This document shows positions 52,266-62,800 of a stretch of DNA of 64,000 nucleotides, piece by piece. Position 1 is the stretch's first letter. Each line of letters begins with the position of its first letter. The notes under the pieces were generated by a model. The model made no database searches. It had not been told where the DNA came from and was given only the letters and a program-made list of their open reading frames with translations. The position numbers and the translations under genes are program-made. Location: the NCBI GenBank assembly GCA_022495995.1, contig JAFEMH010000530.1, positions 496,001 to 560,000 of the forward strand, read 5' to 3'. This DNA comes from Adenophora triphylla var. japonica. Taxonomy: Eukaryota; Streptophyta; Magnoliopsida; Asterales; Campanulaceae.

Positions 52266-53574
52266 GTTGGCGACTCCGCTGGGGAAATGGATACTTTTTT
52301 CAAAACTACAGTTGTTTTCTAAAAAGCCTTCCGTGGGTAAAACTTTCGTTTACCCTTCCTCGTTTTTCGTGTGCATGTGTTACTTTAAAACCTCGAACGG
52401 TTTTTTTTCAAAGGCATTACATTGTCAACTTTTCAAAATCAAACCATGTTTGTGCATCCCCATTCATGTTCGATTTTCTTTGATGTCTTTTGAACTGCGC
52501 ATCATAATGCTTTAAGACACATTCTGAAAAATCTCTATTTTACTCAGAAAAAGGAATTTTAGTGACTGCACACTACTCCCACTTGCTGCCTCGGTACACC
52601 GCACTTCATGAGCACTTGCTGCCTCGGTACACTGCACACTACAACTCGTAACCCGGGATGGCCTTATCAGTTGCACCCCGATTGGTCTGCCAGACACCTT
52701 TCGGGGGCGCACGGGGTCGTCCCAAACAGCCCATCCTATCCCGTGTAAGCCATGCACTCTTTGTGTCACACTTTGTCCAAGACCCCGATTGGTTTTTGGC
52801 TTAGCTCGTGTCATAAAGCCTAAGTGTATGTTTTTTTTACGCCGGGTCCCGCCACGAGTCAAGCTCGAGAGATTCAGACCGAAGGTCGTTCCCGACCCGA
52901 AGTCTTGAGCTTTTCAGCCTTGACTTTGACGCGGAGCTCTGCTGAAAAATATACCCGAAGGTTCAATGTGACGCCGTGTCACCAAACCTCACCGTATGTA
53001 CCGTGCCAGCCACAACTTGGCCAACGCCAAAAGCTAAGGTCCCTCGCGCAAGCGAGTCAGGAGAGGTCATGCCGAAATTTTGGCATGATCCCCGCCTTAA
53101 CTTAAGGACATTGACTTCGACTGTGGCCCATGCGTCACATACGTTGAAAGTTTGCGTGATCAGCTAGCCTTAAGTTCACTTTTTCCTTTGCTGGTGGAAC
53201 TCGCTTGCCTTATAGGACCTCGCTCGGGATAGTCCGTCCCGAGAAAGATAATCTACAAATGGAAACGAGGGGCTTATAAGCGTAGTGACGAGATCCACTG
53301 ATTAGATCTCTAGGATTAGTTGCGAAAAAGAAGACACGCTCTTTTCCAACCGATTAGGACTCTGAGAAAACGCGCTTTAAGTAAACATTAATCGGTAACT
53401 GCACATTGCACAAGCCCGAAACCTTGAGCCAAATACCCCTTTCCGAAGCCTAAACCCTGCCTTTCGTTCCTCGCAACAGCGTAAAGTGGTTCGATTTCCG
53501 TGCCGCCTTGCCGTAATCACCGTTACTTAGCTGTGACGCTTCGGTTCCCTCGCCTCCTCACTGTAATTTCCGAC
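52266..53574 (+). other. Element E primer site and leader
   Basis: Primer site TGGCGACTCCGCTGGGGA is at 52268-52285. A duplicated ACTTGCTGCCTCGGTACAC unit lies near 52575-52635. The hairpin CTCGC-GCAA-GCGAG is at 53043-53056. The closed domain runs from GTGGA at 53194 to TCCAC at 53294-53298. Open frames here are not gene-like. Confidence 0.82.
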
Positions 53575-55380
53575 ATGTCTAACTCACCGAGAAATCGTGA
53601 TGGGGACGGACCCCGCCACCGCATAATAGATATGACTTTGGAAGAAGCCATCCGGCTTGTGAGGTTCACAAGAGTGCGTAAAGAAGATCGCCAGAATTTC
53701 GTGGTACAACTTCTGAATGAGCGAGGTATAGTAGCTATCCCCCAGTCAGATGGTACTTTTGTCCTGGTCGAGGATGACGATTCCCCGAAACCAGCTCCTC
53801 AAACCTTCAACCAGGTTCCTCCCCCACCAACTTACGGGATTCCTTCGAACTAAGGAAACAGCCGACCTAGGCTCGACGTTTCCACCTCTCAGGGCAACCC
53901 TGTCATATTTGGCCAGCCCAGTGCTACTCCTATCACTCAATACCACCAACCAAGACCGCACTGGACCATCTCGCATGCATGCCAATATTCTTCAATACCC
54001 TCCCGGTTCGTCCCATTGCCTATACACGAATCCCAAAACACCGGGACAAACCCCGATACAGCCGTAAAAGGCTCCCATATATCCACATATATCAAGCCTT
54101 CCACCTCCAATCACTACCGCTCACATGGTAGCACCCGGCGCCAAGCCTCACAAACCCACCACCGGACCCAATTTTATCCCGGATGGTCGAATGTATGAAA
54201 GACCCGAAAAGCCACCATGAGCAGCTCAAAGCAGAAACGATCAAATCCACGTATCCGGAATGGTCACGCCTCTCCCCGCCAAGTTCGTAATGCCGTGAGA
54301 TGGACCGATTCGACGGAACCGAATGTCCTCAAACGCACGTCGATACCTACGTTCTGGCATGAGATCGAAAGGAGCAACCCTCCAAAGAAATGGCCGACCA
54401 CTTCCAAAGATACGCTCAAAAGTTCGCAAGCATGATGGTTTCGAGGGTCAAGCTCGCGGTCGCCACACCCGAGATCGCATCGCAACATCTTCCTAGAACG
54501 GTACCGATCCAACTTAGAGCTGGGAAACGAGTCGCGTGGACTTAATCACCACCGAGCGAAGCGGATGAAAGCGTCTGAGAATTCTACAAGAGGTGGAGTT
54601 GGAAACTCTCCGAGATCATGGAGCCACTCTCGAGGATGAACAGATGCGAATCTTCAAGTCCCGCTTAAGACCGTCCATCGTAACTCTCATCACCATCATT
54701 TCTTCCTAGATCTCCGGCCATGGTCAATGCCGGCTCACGCTCGAGAAGGATCTCAAGGAAAAGTTGGCTACCGCATCGACATACGTATACCGCCGCCAGC
54801 TGCATTCAATCCCGCACCGGCCCCCGACAAAGGGAAAGATACGTCTGGTCAACTACATCCATCGTGGACAATGCAATGTAAACCCAGCCCCACAAAGCAA
54901 CAACTCCACTTCAAGCACCGCCGTGCACTTCGACAAGTTGGACATGCCACCGAGCAAGATGCGGAAGGGTTAATCAAGGAAGGTCTCCTTAAACCCGTTG
55001 CAAATTACAAACCCAAGAATCCCGTAGTCAACGCTAACAAGAGCAAGTATCGCGCCTTCCATCGCATCACGGCCATACCACCTGACAACCGTGTTGGGTT
55101 ACAATACAAAATTCGTAACTTGATAGAGGAAGGAAAGTTGGAGCGCCCCGTGGCCCAATACAGCCGGAAACCCTTTTCCAAACAACAACAACAGTGTGAA
55201 TTCCATTGAATGGGTGCCCAAGAAGATTGCCGCAGAGCGCTTCCGCCTCTTCCAATGTGTCCTCCTCTAATGTCCACATCGCCTACGATGTTTGGATCGC
55301 TCCGCCTGCCCTGAGTACGAGTCCCAAGACATGGTCCGAGCAATCCTCCGAGAAAATAGAAGAAGAAGTCCTCTCAATAA
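53575..55380 (+). pseudogene. Element E gag
   Basis: ATG at 53575 opens MSNSPRNRDGDGPRHRIIDM, then the shared SDGTFVLVEDDDSPKPAP and PPPPTYGIPS up to a stop at 53851. Later pieces in shifting frames include MDRFDGTECPQTHVDTYVLA (~54300), EFYKRWSWKLSEIMEPL (~54580), DAEGLIKEGLLKPVANYKP (~54960) and IRNLIEEGKLERP (~55110). The capsid core is hard to follow near 54400-54560. Heavily decayed. Confidence 0.82.
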
Positions 55381-56310
55381 ATGCCGAGAGAAAGATACGA
55401 AGCCGGAGACACCAAAGGTGGGTACACTCTGAGAGCCATCCGGGAAGTTCGAAAACTACGTACTCTACTCCACCGCTCTCCCTTCCTCCGTGCCATGCAG
55501 CCTTTAGAGCAGCATAAGGTGGGAAAGCCGAAAAGTCCCGCCGACACCGTAGTTCAGACCTTGGGACACCGGAATACCTCATATCTTGGTAATCTTATCG
55601 CCGTAAGCCTAACCCCGCGGATCGCCCAAGGTTCAATTTGTCCAAATTCCGAGCACGGACCTAAGAAAGGAAGATCAAGGTCAGCTTGGCACTCGCACTC
55701 GATCAATGTGTTAACCAAGGGCGGCAGCCGCCATAAATGGCCTCAACACAATCCCGAGGCTCCAGCAAAGGCTTTACCTCGCAAGAGGAAGACAGGAAAC
55801 GGATGGCTGGATGACTCTCCTTCTCCGGATAGAGATCAGATCTACGATTCTCGACTGTATGATAGTATGATCACGTTCTATGACGAAGACCTGCCAAGAG
55901 ATGCCTAGGGGCACAACGAAGCTCTGTACATCACTCTCAATCTCAACACCATAACACTCCCCAGAGTATTGGTAGACAACAGGTCAGCCGTTAATGTCCT
56001 CCCTTTCAGCATGATGCGAGCCCTCCGTATCAACGAAAGCCACTTGATTCCGTCAACCCGGAATATCAAGGCCTACGACAAGACGTCTCTTGCCCCATCC
56101 CCGGGACGGTGACTCGGAGCTCGGTTCGAAACCCAAATGGTGCCAAAGAAATTCCACATGATGGACATTCCATCCAAATTCACGCTGCTTGGGACGCCCT
56201 GGCTACATCAAATAAAAGCCATAGCCTCCACTCTCCATCAATGCGTCAAGTTCATTAACCGGCAGGAGATCTTGAAGTCATCGAGGGGACAGCTTTCCTC
56301 ATAGGAAACG
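55381..56310 (+). pseudogene. Element E first protease remnant
   Basis: A charged linker frame runs to a TAG at 55906. In the same frame GHNEALYITLNLNTITLPRV, LVDNRSAVNVLPFSMMRAL, AYDKTSLAPSPG, a [19 protein letters not shown] and [11 protein letters not shown] follow. This is the complete Tat protease layout, matching T1. The active-site triplet is DNR where DNG is expected, so it is presumably inactive. Confidence 0.8.
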
Positions 56311-59230
56311 AAGCCGAGACAAGAGCCAAGCGTGCCCGCAAATGCACCGGGCTACCTCCTTCAAATTAACCAAGGGACTACCTGTGGCAAATCTCATCGA
56401 ACCCTCGCAGTCCGAGATGCTAACTATGTAAACGTACTCGAGCAAAGGCGTACCCTGAAGGCCGATACATCAAGTTCAACTGTCGTTTCCAACATTCGAG
56501 GCGCATTGGAAAGAAACCCCGAGCATCGCCATGATGCGGGCACGCAAACCTCCCGTCTCCAATCGAAGATTCGTCGCATTCTTCAAACCAACTCTTGCCC
56601 CGCCAGCGAAGAGATCTTCGTGATAAAGTTCAACAAGCACCGTCACACTCGTGATGAATGCATGGAAGTCGTATGGGATGTCCTCCACGAGGAACTACCC
56701 GCTGCACCCCTCTTCTCTAGTAAAGGGCATGATGTTTTCCTAGCAGCTCCAAAGAACGCACCCACGCAATACGTCCCTACGTTTCCGAGCCATCGACGAC
56801 GACGAATCAGACTCTCCGAGTCGAGGACGCGCGCATCCGCGGCATACTCGCATTCACATGCTCGCCGAGGATGGCACCTGCTCCGATCAGGTCACCTACG
56901 ACCAAGGCTCCAATACCATGGAGATTGTCAAGCTCAACGTCCAAGCATGCATGCCTATCCGACAATTGGAAGCAATCGGTTGACACGACAAAGAATCCTC
57001 TCGATCAAGTGATCGACGACGACTTCGTCAACATCATCTATTCCGTATATCCCGATGATACCAAGGATCCGGTCCTTATTGTCGATTCTCGCAACACCAA
57101 AGTTACCTCGACGATTGCTCGCTCATGGTAAACGAGGCCTCGGCCAAACGATCTCGTAGCTCATCATTACTTCCGAGTACTACCCTAGCTGCAACCGGCC
57201 CGTGCCGTCGGGCCAAGCTTAAAGCCACAAGCGCCGCCAAGGCCAAGGGCAACAAAGTGAAGGAGACCAAGCTCTCACCCCGTCAGAATCGGGATCAACC
57301 TCGGGAACGCTTCCGACAGCCTACCCCGAAAACATCTCGTAAAGGTCTTCCCCCGCAAGACAGAGCCGCCTTCCGACGTAGGAAATGACCACCTCAAAGC
57401 ATCAACATGCTCCAGCCGATTCTCGCTCCCGCCGTCACGATCACGCGGATTCGTACATCCCCGCCAAAGAGACCGCTATCTCTGATAGACTTGGCGATCG
57501 AGCGAGATCATGAGACTGTCAACATTGCAGAATTCAACACCTTCCGTGTGTTCAATCAAGTAGATATGGGCAAACTTCTTGGTAATCGAGATCAAGGAAG
57601 GCCGCATGGAATGTCCTGCCTCGACTTCCTTCGTCAACATCATCCAAGTGTTTCCGCCATTCGGAGATTTGGATGTGAACACGCTTCGACACTAGTCGAC
57701 GGCGCGCACCTACGGAGACTGTTTAGCTCTCGCAAGGAAGGCCCTCATGGAACTAGCCGCCAAGAGAACCGTCTCGGGATGAAAACCAAGCTCAAAAGAC
57801 CGACATGGACCAAGCCCTTAAAGTGTCACAAGCGCCTTCTTCAGACAAAGCTAGAGGCCACTCTAGACCGGCCGACCTCAGTGGGTTTTTGCTCACGGCA
57901 ACTTCCTCGACTACCGTCTCTGTTCTCATCCAACCCCTCTCGCCAAACGAGGGGTGGTCAACGGTCCCAACGACCTAGGAGATGGAACGTCACAGATCGA
58001 ATACCGCCGCTTACTCTCCCCGAGGAAAGAAAGTTCTCCATGAAAGCGACGACGAAGACGATGAAACCATTCTCTTCCAAGCCTAGCCATGAAGTCAACA
58101 AAACCGAAATCCCAAGGGTCTCGGGAGGATGGAAATGGATCATTTCCGAACTCAAATTGAAAGGCCAACTGAGAGAGGAAGGTCTATTTAAAAACAAGAG
58201 GGAGATGGAAATTCGCCTCGAGCAACTACTGTGTGGAAATTCCACAGATCGCGACATTCGCTATTACGTAAAACGATCAACCGGGACAAAGAACCACCAC
58301 ATGGGCAGATGTTCGGGAAGCCGTGTACTCACCTTCCGACATACCCGCTACTCGTATAAAAATGAAGGGAAAACTCTCCCGATGGAAGTTTACCTAGATC
58401 GCCGCACGCAGCTTCAAAGAAGCACTAGCTATTCTCACATGGGAAGAAACGCAGCCCTAACTCTCGACGCAGCTCGCCGCAAGAAAGTTGATCCGGGCCA
58501 AGAGAGGAGGAAAATTAGCAAACCATGAATATCGCTGCACCCAACTCTGTAATGCCTCGAGTATGCTCAAAGAAGAAGGAAAGGAGCGCGGTATACCGTG
58601 AAGAGATCAAGGAGATTGTTCGCTGAGCCAAGAACTCTCCAAACTCCCCGAGGGTCGCAACGCATCGCTTCGGGCTTCAGTAACCAATGTGTGCACCGAC
58701 GTTCGAATGTAGCAAAGCGAACCGTAACTACCTCCCCGCAGGCACCCAAGCGCATCCCGGGACGTAATCCGTAAAGCCGCCGAAGCTCCCAGAATACATC
58801 TACAATCAATGAGTTGAGGGAAGACATATGGCTCCTACGCTACGAGGAATCCTCCTCTAACTATGGCTCAACTCGTAGCGGCCTGCTCGTAAGGAACCAA
58901 ACCTCGATGTCGCCGTTCTAACCCGATCGGGTCAAATCCATGCATTACCACCTAAGGCCACTAAAAAGCCGACGGAGCCGTAACCGCAACCCGCCTCGCC
59001 CGAAGACACAAGTTCCGTGAAAGAGGACCCGATCCTCACTCGCCTCAAGCAAACCCAGCGAACATTTCCCTCGTCCCTCGCTCACATCTTCATATCCTCA
59101 CAAGCTCAAGCTAGAGGAAAGCCCGGCCCGTACCATGGTCCCCGTGGACGCAACCCCGCACGAAGTCATTCAGATGATCGGGCAACATCCACTACGGCAA
59201 CATTATCACCTTCACAGTATTTGGACCTTC
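56311..59230 (+). pseudogene. Element E pol linker
   Basis: A decayed linker between the two protease remnants. One island at about 57010-57110 (DDDFVNIIYSVYPDDTKDPV) matches the conserved linker motif of T1 and B. Long frames at 56332-57012 and 57407-58528 are basic and low in recognisable motifs; I assign no function. Frame changes are frequent. Confidence 0.5.
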
Positions 59231-59640
59231 CAAAATTTGGGGCCGATCACAATGAGCCACTCTACATCACACAACTGACGAGCGTCGCTTCCCCGCGTGT
59301 TGGTAGACGGAGGTTCCGGAATGAATGTCTTGCCCGCCAAGATGATGGACCTACTTGACATCAAGCCTACAGATCCAAGCCTTCACCCACACCGTCAAGG
59401 CCTATGACTCTACTTCCCGCACGCTTCTGGGTTGCTACTCTTAATATTTGGTTCGGCAAGCGGATGATCCCCACCGAATTCCAAGTGTTGGACATTCCAA
59501 TCACTTTCACAGCCCATCCCGGGGCGTCCCCGGCTGCATCAAATCAATGGCGTGGCATCCACCCTTCACCAAAGGCCTCAAGTTCATGCAAGGCAACGAG
59601 CTAACCACAGCCTACGGCGACAGCGCCACCACCGAGGGGA
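59231..59640 (+). pseudogene. Element E second protease remnant
   Basis: Across shifting frames: FGADHNEPLYITQLTSVA, a VDGGSGMNVLPAKMMDLL active-site region with DGG, KAYDSTSRTLL near 59400, and GVASTLHQ-like sequence at about 59550. This is the same domain as the one at 55909-56270, some 3.3 kb further on. One element normally has one protease. Confidence 0.7.
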
Positions 59641-60002
59641 CCAAAGACCAACGACATTCCAGTTGTTAGAAATCAAGCATAATGACGACATGGCATTAAT
59701 CGGATTCACTCGAGACCTCCAAGATCCAAATATGCAACGTGGACCTTCCACTGCTTCAAGACAAGATTCCTCCCGCCACGAAGATGATGAAACTCATGAA
59801 CTTCATCCTGTGATCGGGCTCGCAAAAGGTTACAAGGCCAACACCAAGTCATCGAAGTCAAGGACCATACCACGGTCCAGGCTTGGCTATGTGCCAACAC
59901 CACCGACATCGTGGAAAACAAAAGGCTCGCCCGCACCAAGGCAAGCAGCTCGCAAAAGGGAACCTCCGACGGCACACCCAACCTCCGACCTTACAGCTTC
60001 GA

Positions 60003-60150
60003 CCTCGCTCATTACTTCACCAAGGGAACCGACAGCGTAACCGAGGGGACCGACAAGGGAACCGACAGCAGAACCGAGGGGACCGACAAGGGAACCGACA
60101 GCAGAATCGAGGGGACCGACAATGAACCGACAAAGAACCGAGGGACCGAC
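60003..60150 (+). repeat. 33-bp repeat coding an 11-residue motif, element E
   Basis: Units of ACCGACAGCAGAACCGAGGG plus GACCGACAAGGG, 33 bp each, run from about 60028 to 60125, with a shortened tail to 60150. Since 33 is a multiple of three, the reading TDSRTEGTDKG repeats in register. It lies in the linker before RT. B has no such repeat there. Confidence 0.85.
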
Positions 60151-60800
60151 AGAACTGATGAAGATGAGAAAGAAGCTGGATAGTCGCACAGAGACTACGT
60201 AAAGGATGGAAAAGCTAGCACGGGACCTCAAGCGTTTCGTAGGACTCAAGGCTAATCCGATAAGGGGAGCGTTCCTCGACATCACAACTCTACTCGACCA
60301 ACCGCCACCACAAACCCAAAGACGAGTACACATTCAAGGGAATCCTGCATACTAAGAGCAACTCAAGATACTCTTCACGGAAACAAATTGTTCTGATCAC
60401 CGCCGAGGCCACATTCGAGACAAGTAACTCCAAAGCGTAAGGAACCGTAATTCATAGAAGACGCTCTCAATGACCACCTCTACAGAGTCTTTTTGAAGAA
60501 GTCATGGAGGTGCCAAACCCGATTGACTCCGGGCTCCAAAACAAAGCATGATCGCCATGATTGGGACAAGCAGGCTGCCTCTCGATCCCCGAACCCTCAT
60601 CAAGCATCCAGCAATGCCACCGAAGAACCGGGTAACTTTCACCGACCAAGGGCAAGCCGCATGTAAATGGAAGACAAGCCGGGCTCGCACCCACATCTCC
60701 CTAAACCCGGTCTCGAACCCTCCGAGCCGCCCTGTAAAAGTCCAGCCCTTCCGAGTCGTCCAACGGCCTTACGCCGAAGACTATGATAATGTAGCCAACC

Positions 60801-62170
60801 ATGTATTTCCGTTCTCGTTTAATGAAAAGTCTCGACCTTTCTGAGTATCCTCTCATTGCCACTTTAACAACCGATAAGTTAACAAACAACTTAAAAGACG
60901 TTAATAACTCAATTGATAAAGAAGCGTACACATTAAATGAACAATACATTAAAGAAGTTCTCAAGCGTGTAGTTGACCAAGAGGACAACCGGCCCAAGCC
61001 GCCGAAGAGGTTATGACCAAAGTGAACTCCGGGGTCGCCGCAAGAGCCTAAAGAGACACAAGCGGCGCTTCTTCGCCGATGCGTAAAAGAAGCCCCGATA
61101 AGCCTCCTCCGGGAGTATGTTGACGTGTTCGCCCGGTCATACCAGACATGCCAGACTCGATCCTCGATCGTGGAGCACAGAATTCCCCGGATCCCGAATC
61201 CAAGCCTCGTCAAATGTAAGCCGCGCAAGATCAAGCCAGAGTGGTCCTTGCAAGTGAAAGAAGAGATTGAGAAAATGCTCCGAGTTGGTTTCATCGTAGT
61301 GATTGAGTACCCGACTTGGCTCTCCAACATCGTGACGGTCACCAAGGCCAATGGAAAGGTCGATGCCGTGTGGATTTCCGGATCTCAACAAGGCCAAATT
61401 TCTAAAGATGATTTCCCACCGCCTAACATCGACATGCTAGTCGACACCACGGCAAATTTCGAAGTAAAGTCCTTCGTGGATGGGTTCGCCGGATACAACC
61501 GTATCAAAATGTCCGAGGAAGATCAAGCCAAGATCGTTTCACCACTCCGTGGGGACATACTGCTACACCTGGCCATGCCGTTCGGTCCGAAGAACGCCGG
61601 GGCTACTTACTACGGCCGCAACAGCCCTCTTCCATGACATGATTCACAAAGAAATCGAAGTATATGTCGACGACATGATCATCCACTCCAGAGGATCGAC
61701 ATGCAAAGACATGACAGATCCGAGAAAGTTCTTCAACGTACTCGTAAAGCACTCCATGAGATTGAACCCTCGCGAAGTGCACCTTCGGCCAAGCGTGGCA
61801 AGGTACTCGGGGTACATGGTTACGTAAAGAGGTATCGAAGCCGATCCCAAGAAAATCAAGGCCATCATCGACATGAAGCCGCCTCGCACTCGACAAGTGA
61901 AAAGCTTTATGGGAAGACTTCAAGACATCGTCCGCTTCATCAACCGCTTGACATCTCTCTCGCGAGCCAATGTTCAAACCGATGAAGAAGAATGCCGACA
62001 TCAAATGGGACTCCGAGTGCCAAACATTTTCGAGAAAATCAAGACATACTTGGTGAATCCCCCACTCGTGCCCGCCACATGAAGACAAGCCACTACTCCC
62101 GTATCCGACAAGAATGTACACGTCAATCGGAGCAATGCCGGCACAAGAACGTAAAGATTCCAAGGTTGAG
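60801..62170 (+). pseudogene. Element E reverse transcriptase
   Basis: LSEYPLIATLTTDKLTNNL and TLNEQYIKEVLKRVVDQED precede RT. Then KIKPEWSLQVKEEIEKMLRV, YPTWLSNIVTVTKANGKV, DDFPPPNIDMLVDTTANF, FVDGFAGYNRIKMSEED and MPFGPKNAGATY (usually PFGLKN). After a shift, FHDMIHKEIEVYVDDMIIHS follows, with YVDD at about 61658-61669. The thumb (MKPPRTRQVKSFMGRLQDI) is in another frame. It retains the part deleted in B. Shifts lie near 61550, 61615, 61830 and 61990. Confidence 0.9.
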
Positions 62171-62800
62171 CATGCAATCTACTTCGTAGTCTAAGCTTCA
62201 AGGAAGTGAACTCACTTACTCAAGATTAGAGAAAACTTGTACCGCCTTGGTATGGGTAGTCGGGAAACCGAAACACTACATGCAAATACATTCTGCTCCC
62301 GGTCTCCAAAATGGACCCCGTCCGATATCTCTTCGACAAGCCATCCCCGTCAATGCGACTAGCCAAGTGGTCATTCTTCCCGGCCGAGTTCGACATCAAG
62401 TACATGGTCGAAAATCAACGAAGGGCGTAGTAATGGCGCATCACCGGCAGACTTCCCAAGCAAAGGAACCTAAGGGTCCCGATCCGCAATTTCCGGACGA
62501 CGGAATCTTTTCACTGACAACGCAAACCGCCGGCAACTCTTCTTCGATGGGGCAGCCAACAAGAAGGGAAATGGTATTGGAATGCTCCTTGTCGATCCCA
62601 AGGACGAGCACACTCCCATAGCCATCAAGCCGAATTTTGAAACAACCAACAATGCCGCAGAATACGAAGCTCGCGCAGCTGGCCGGAAGCCGCCTCGAGC
62701 GCAACATCTCGAACCGGAAGTATACGGAGACTCAAGATTGATCATCAATCAAGTGTCCAACAAATGGAAAACGGTAGATTCTCGGCCTCCGTAAGTACCA
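62171..62800 (+). pseudogene. Element E dual RNase H remnant
   Basis: ELTYSRLEKTCTALVWVVGK-like sequence around 62210-62270 and FDKPSPSMRLAKWSFFPAEF near 62340 mark the first RNase H. QLFFDGAANKKGNGIGMLLV (62530-62590), NNAAEYEA and VYGDSRLIINQVSNKWKTV mark the archaeal-type second domain. Frames change several times. Confidence 0.82.

Noticed and set aside
57407..58528. 373-codon frame in E as an extra gene
   Set aside because: It is basic, without known motifs, and lies in the linker between protease remnants and RT; codon pattern changes along it and it spans likely shifts.
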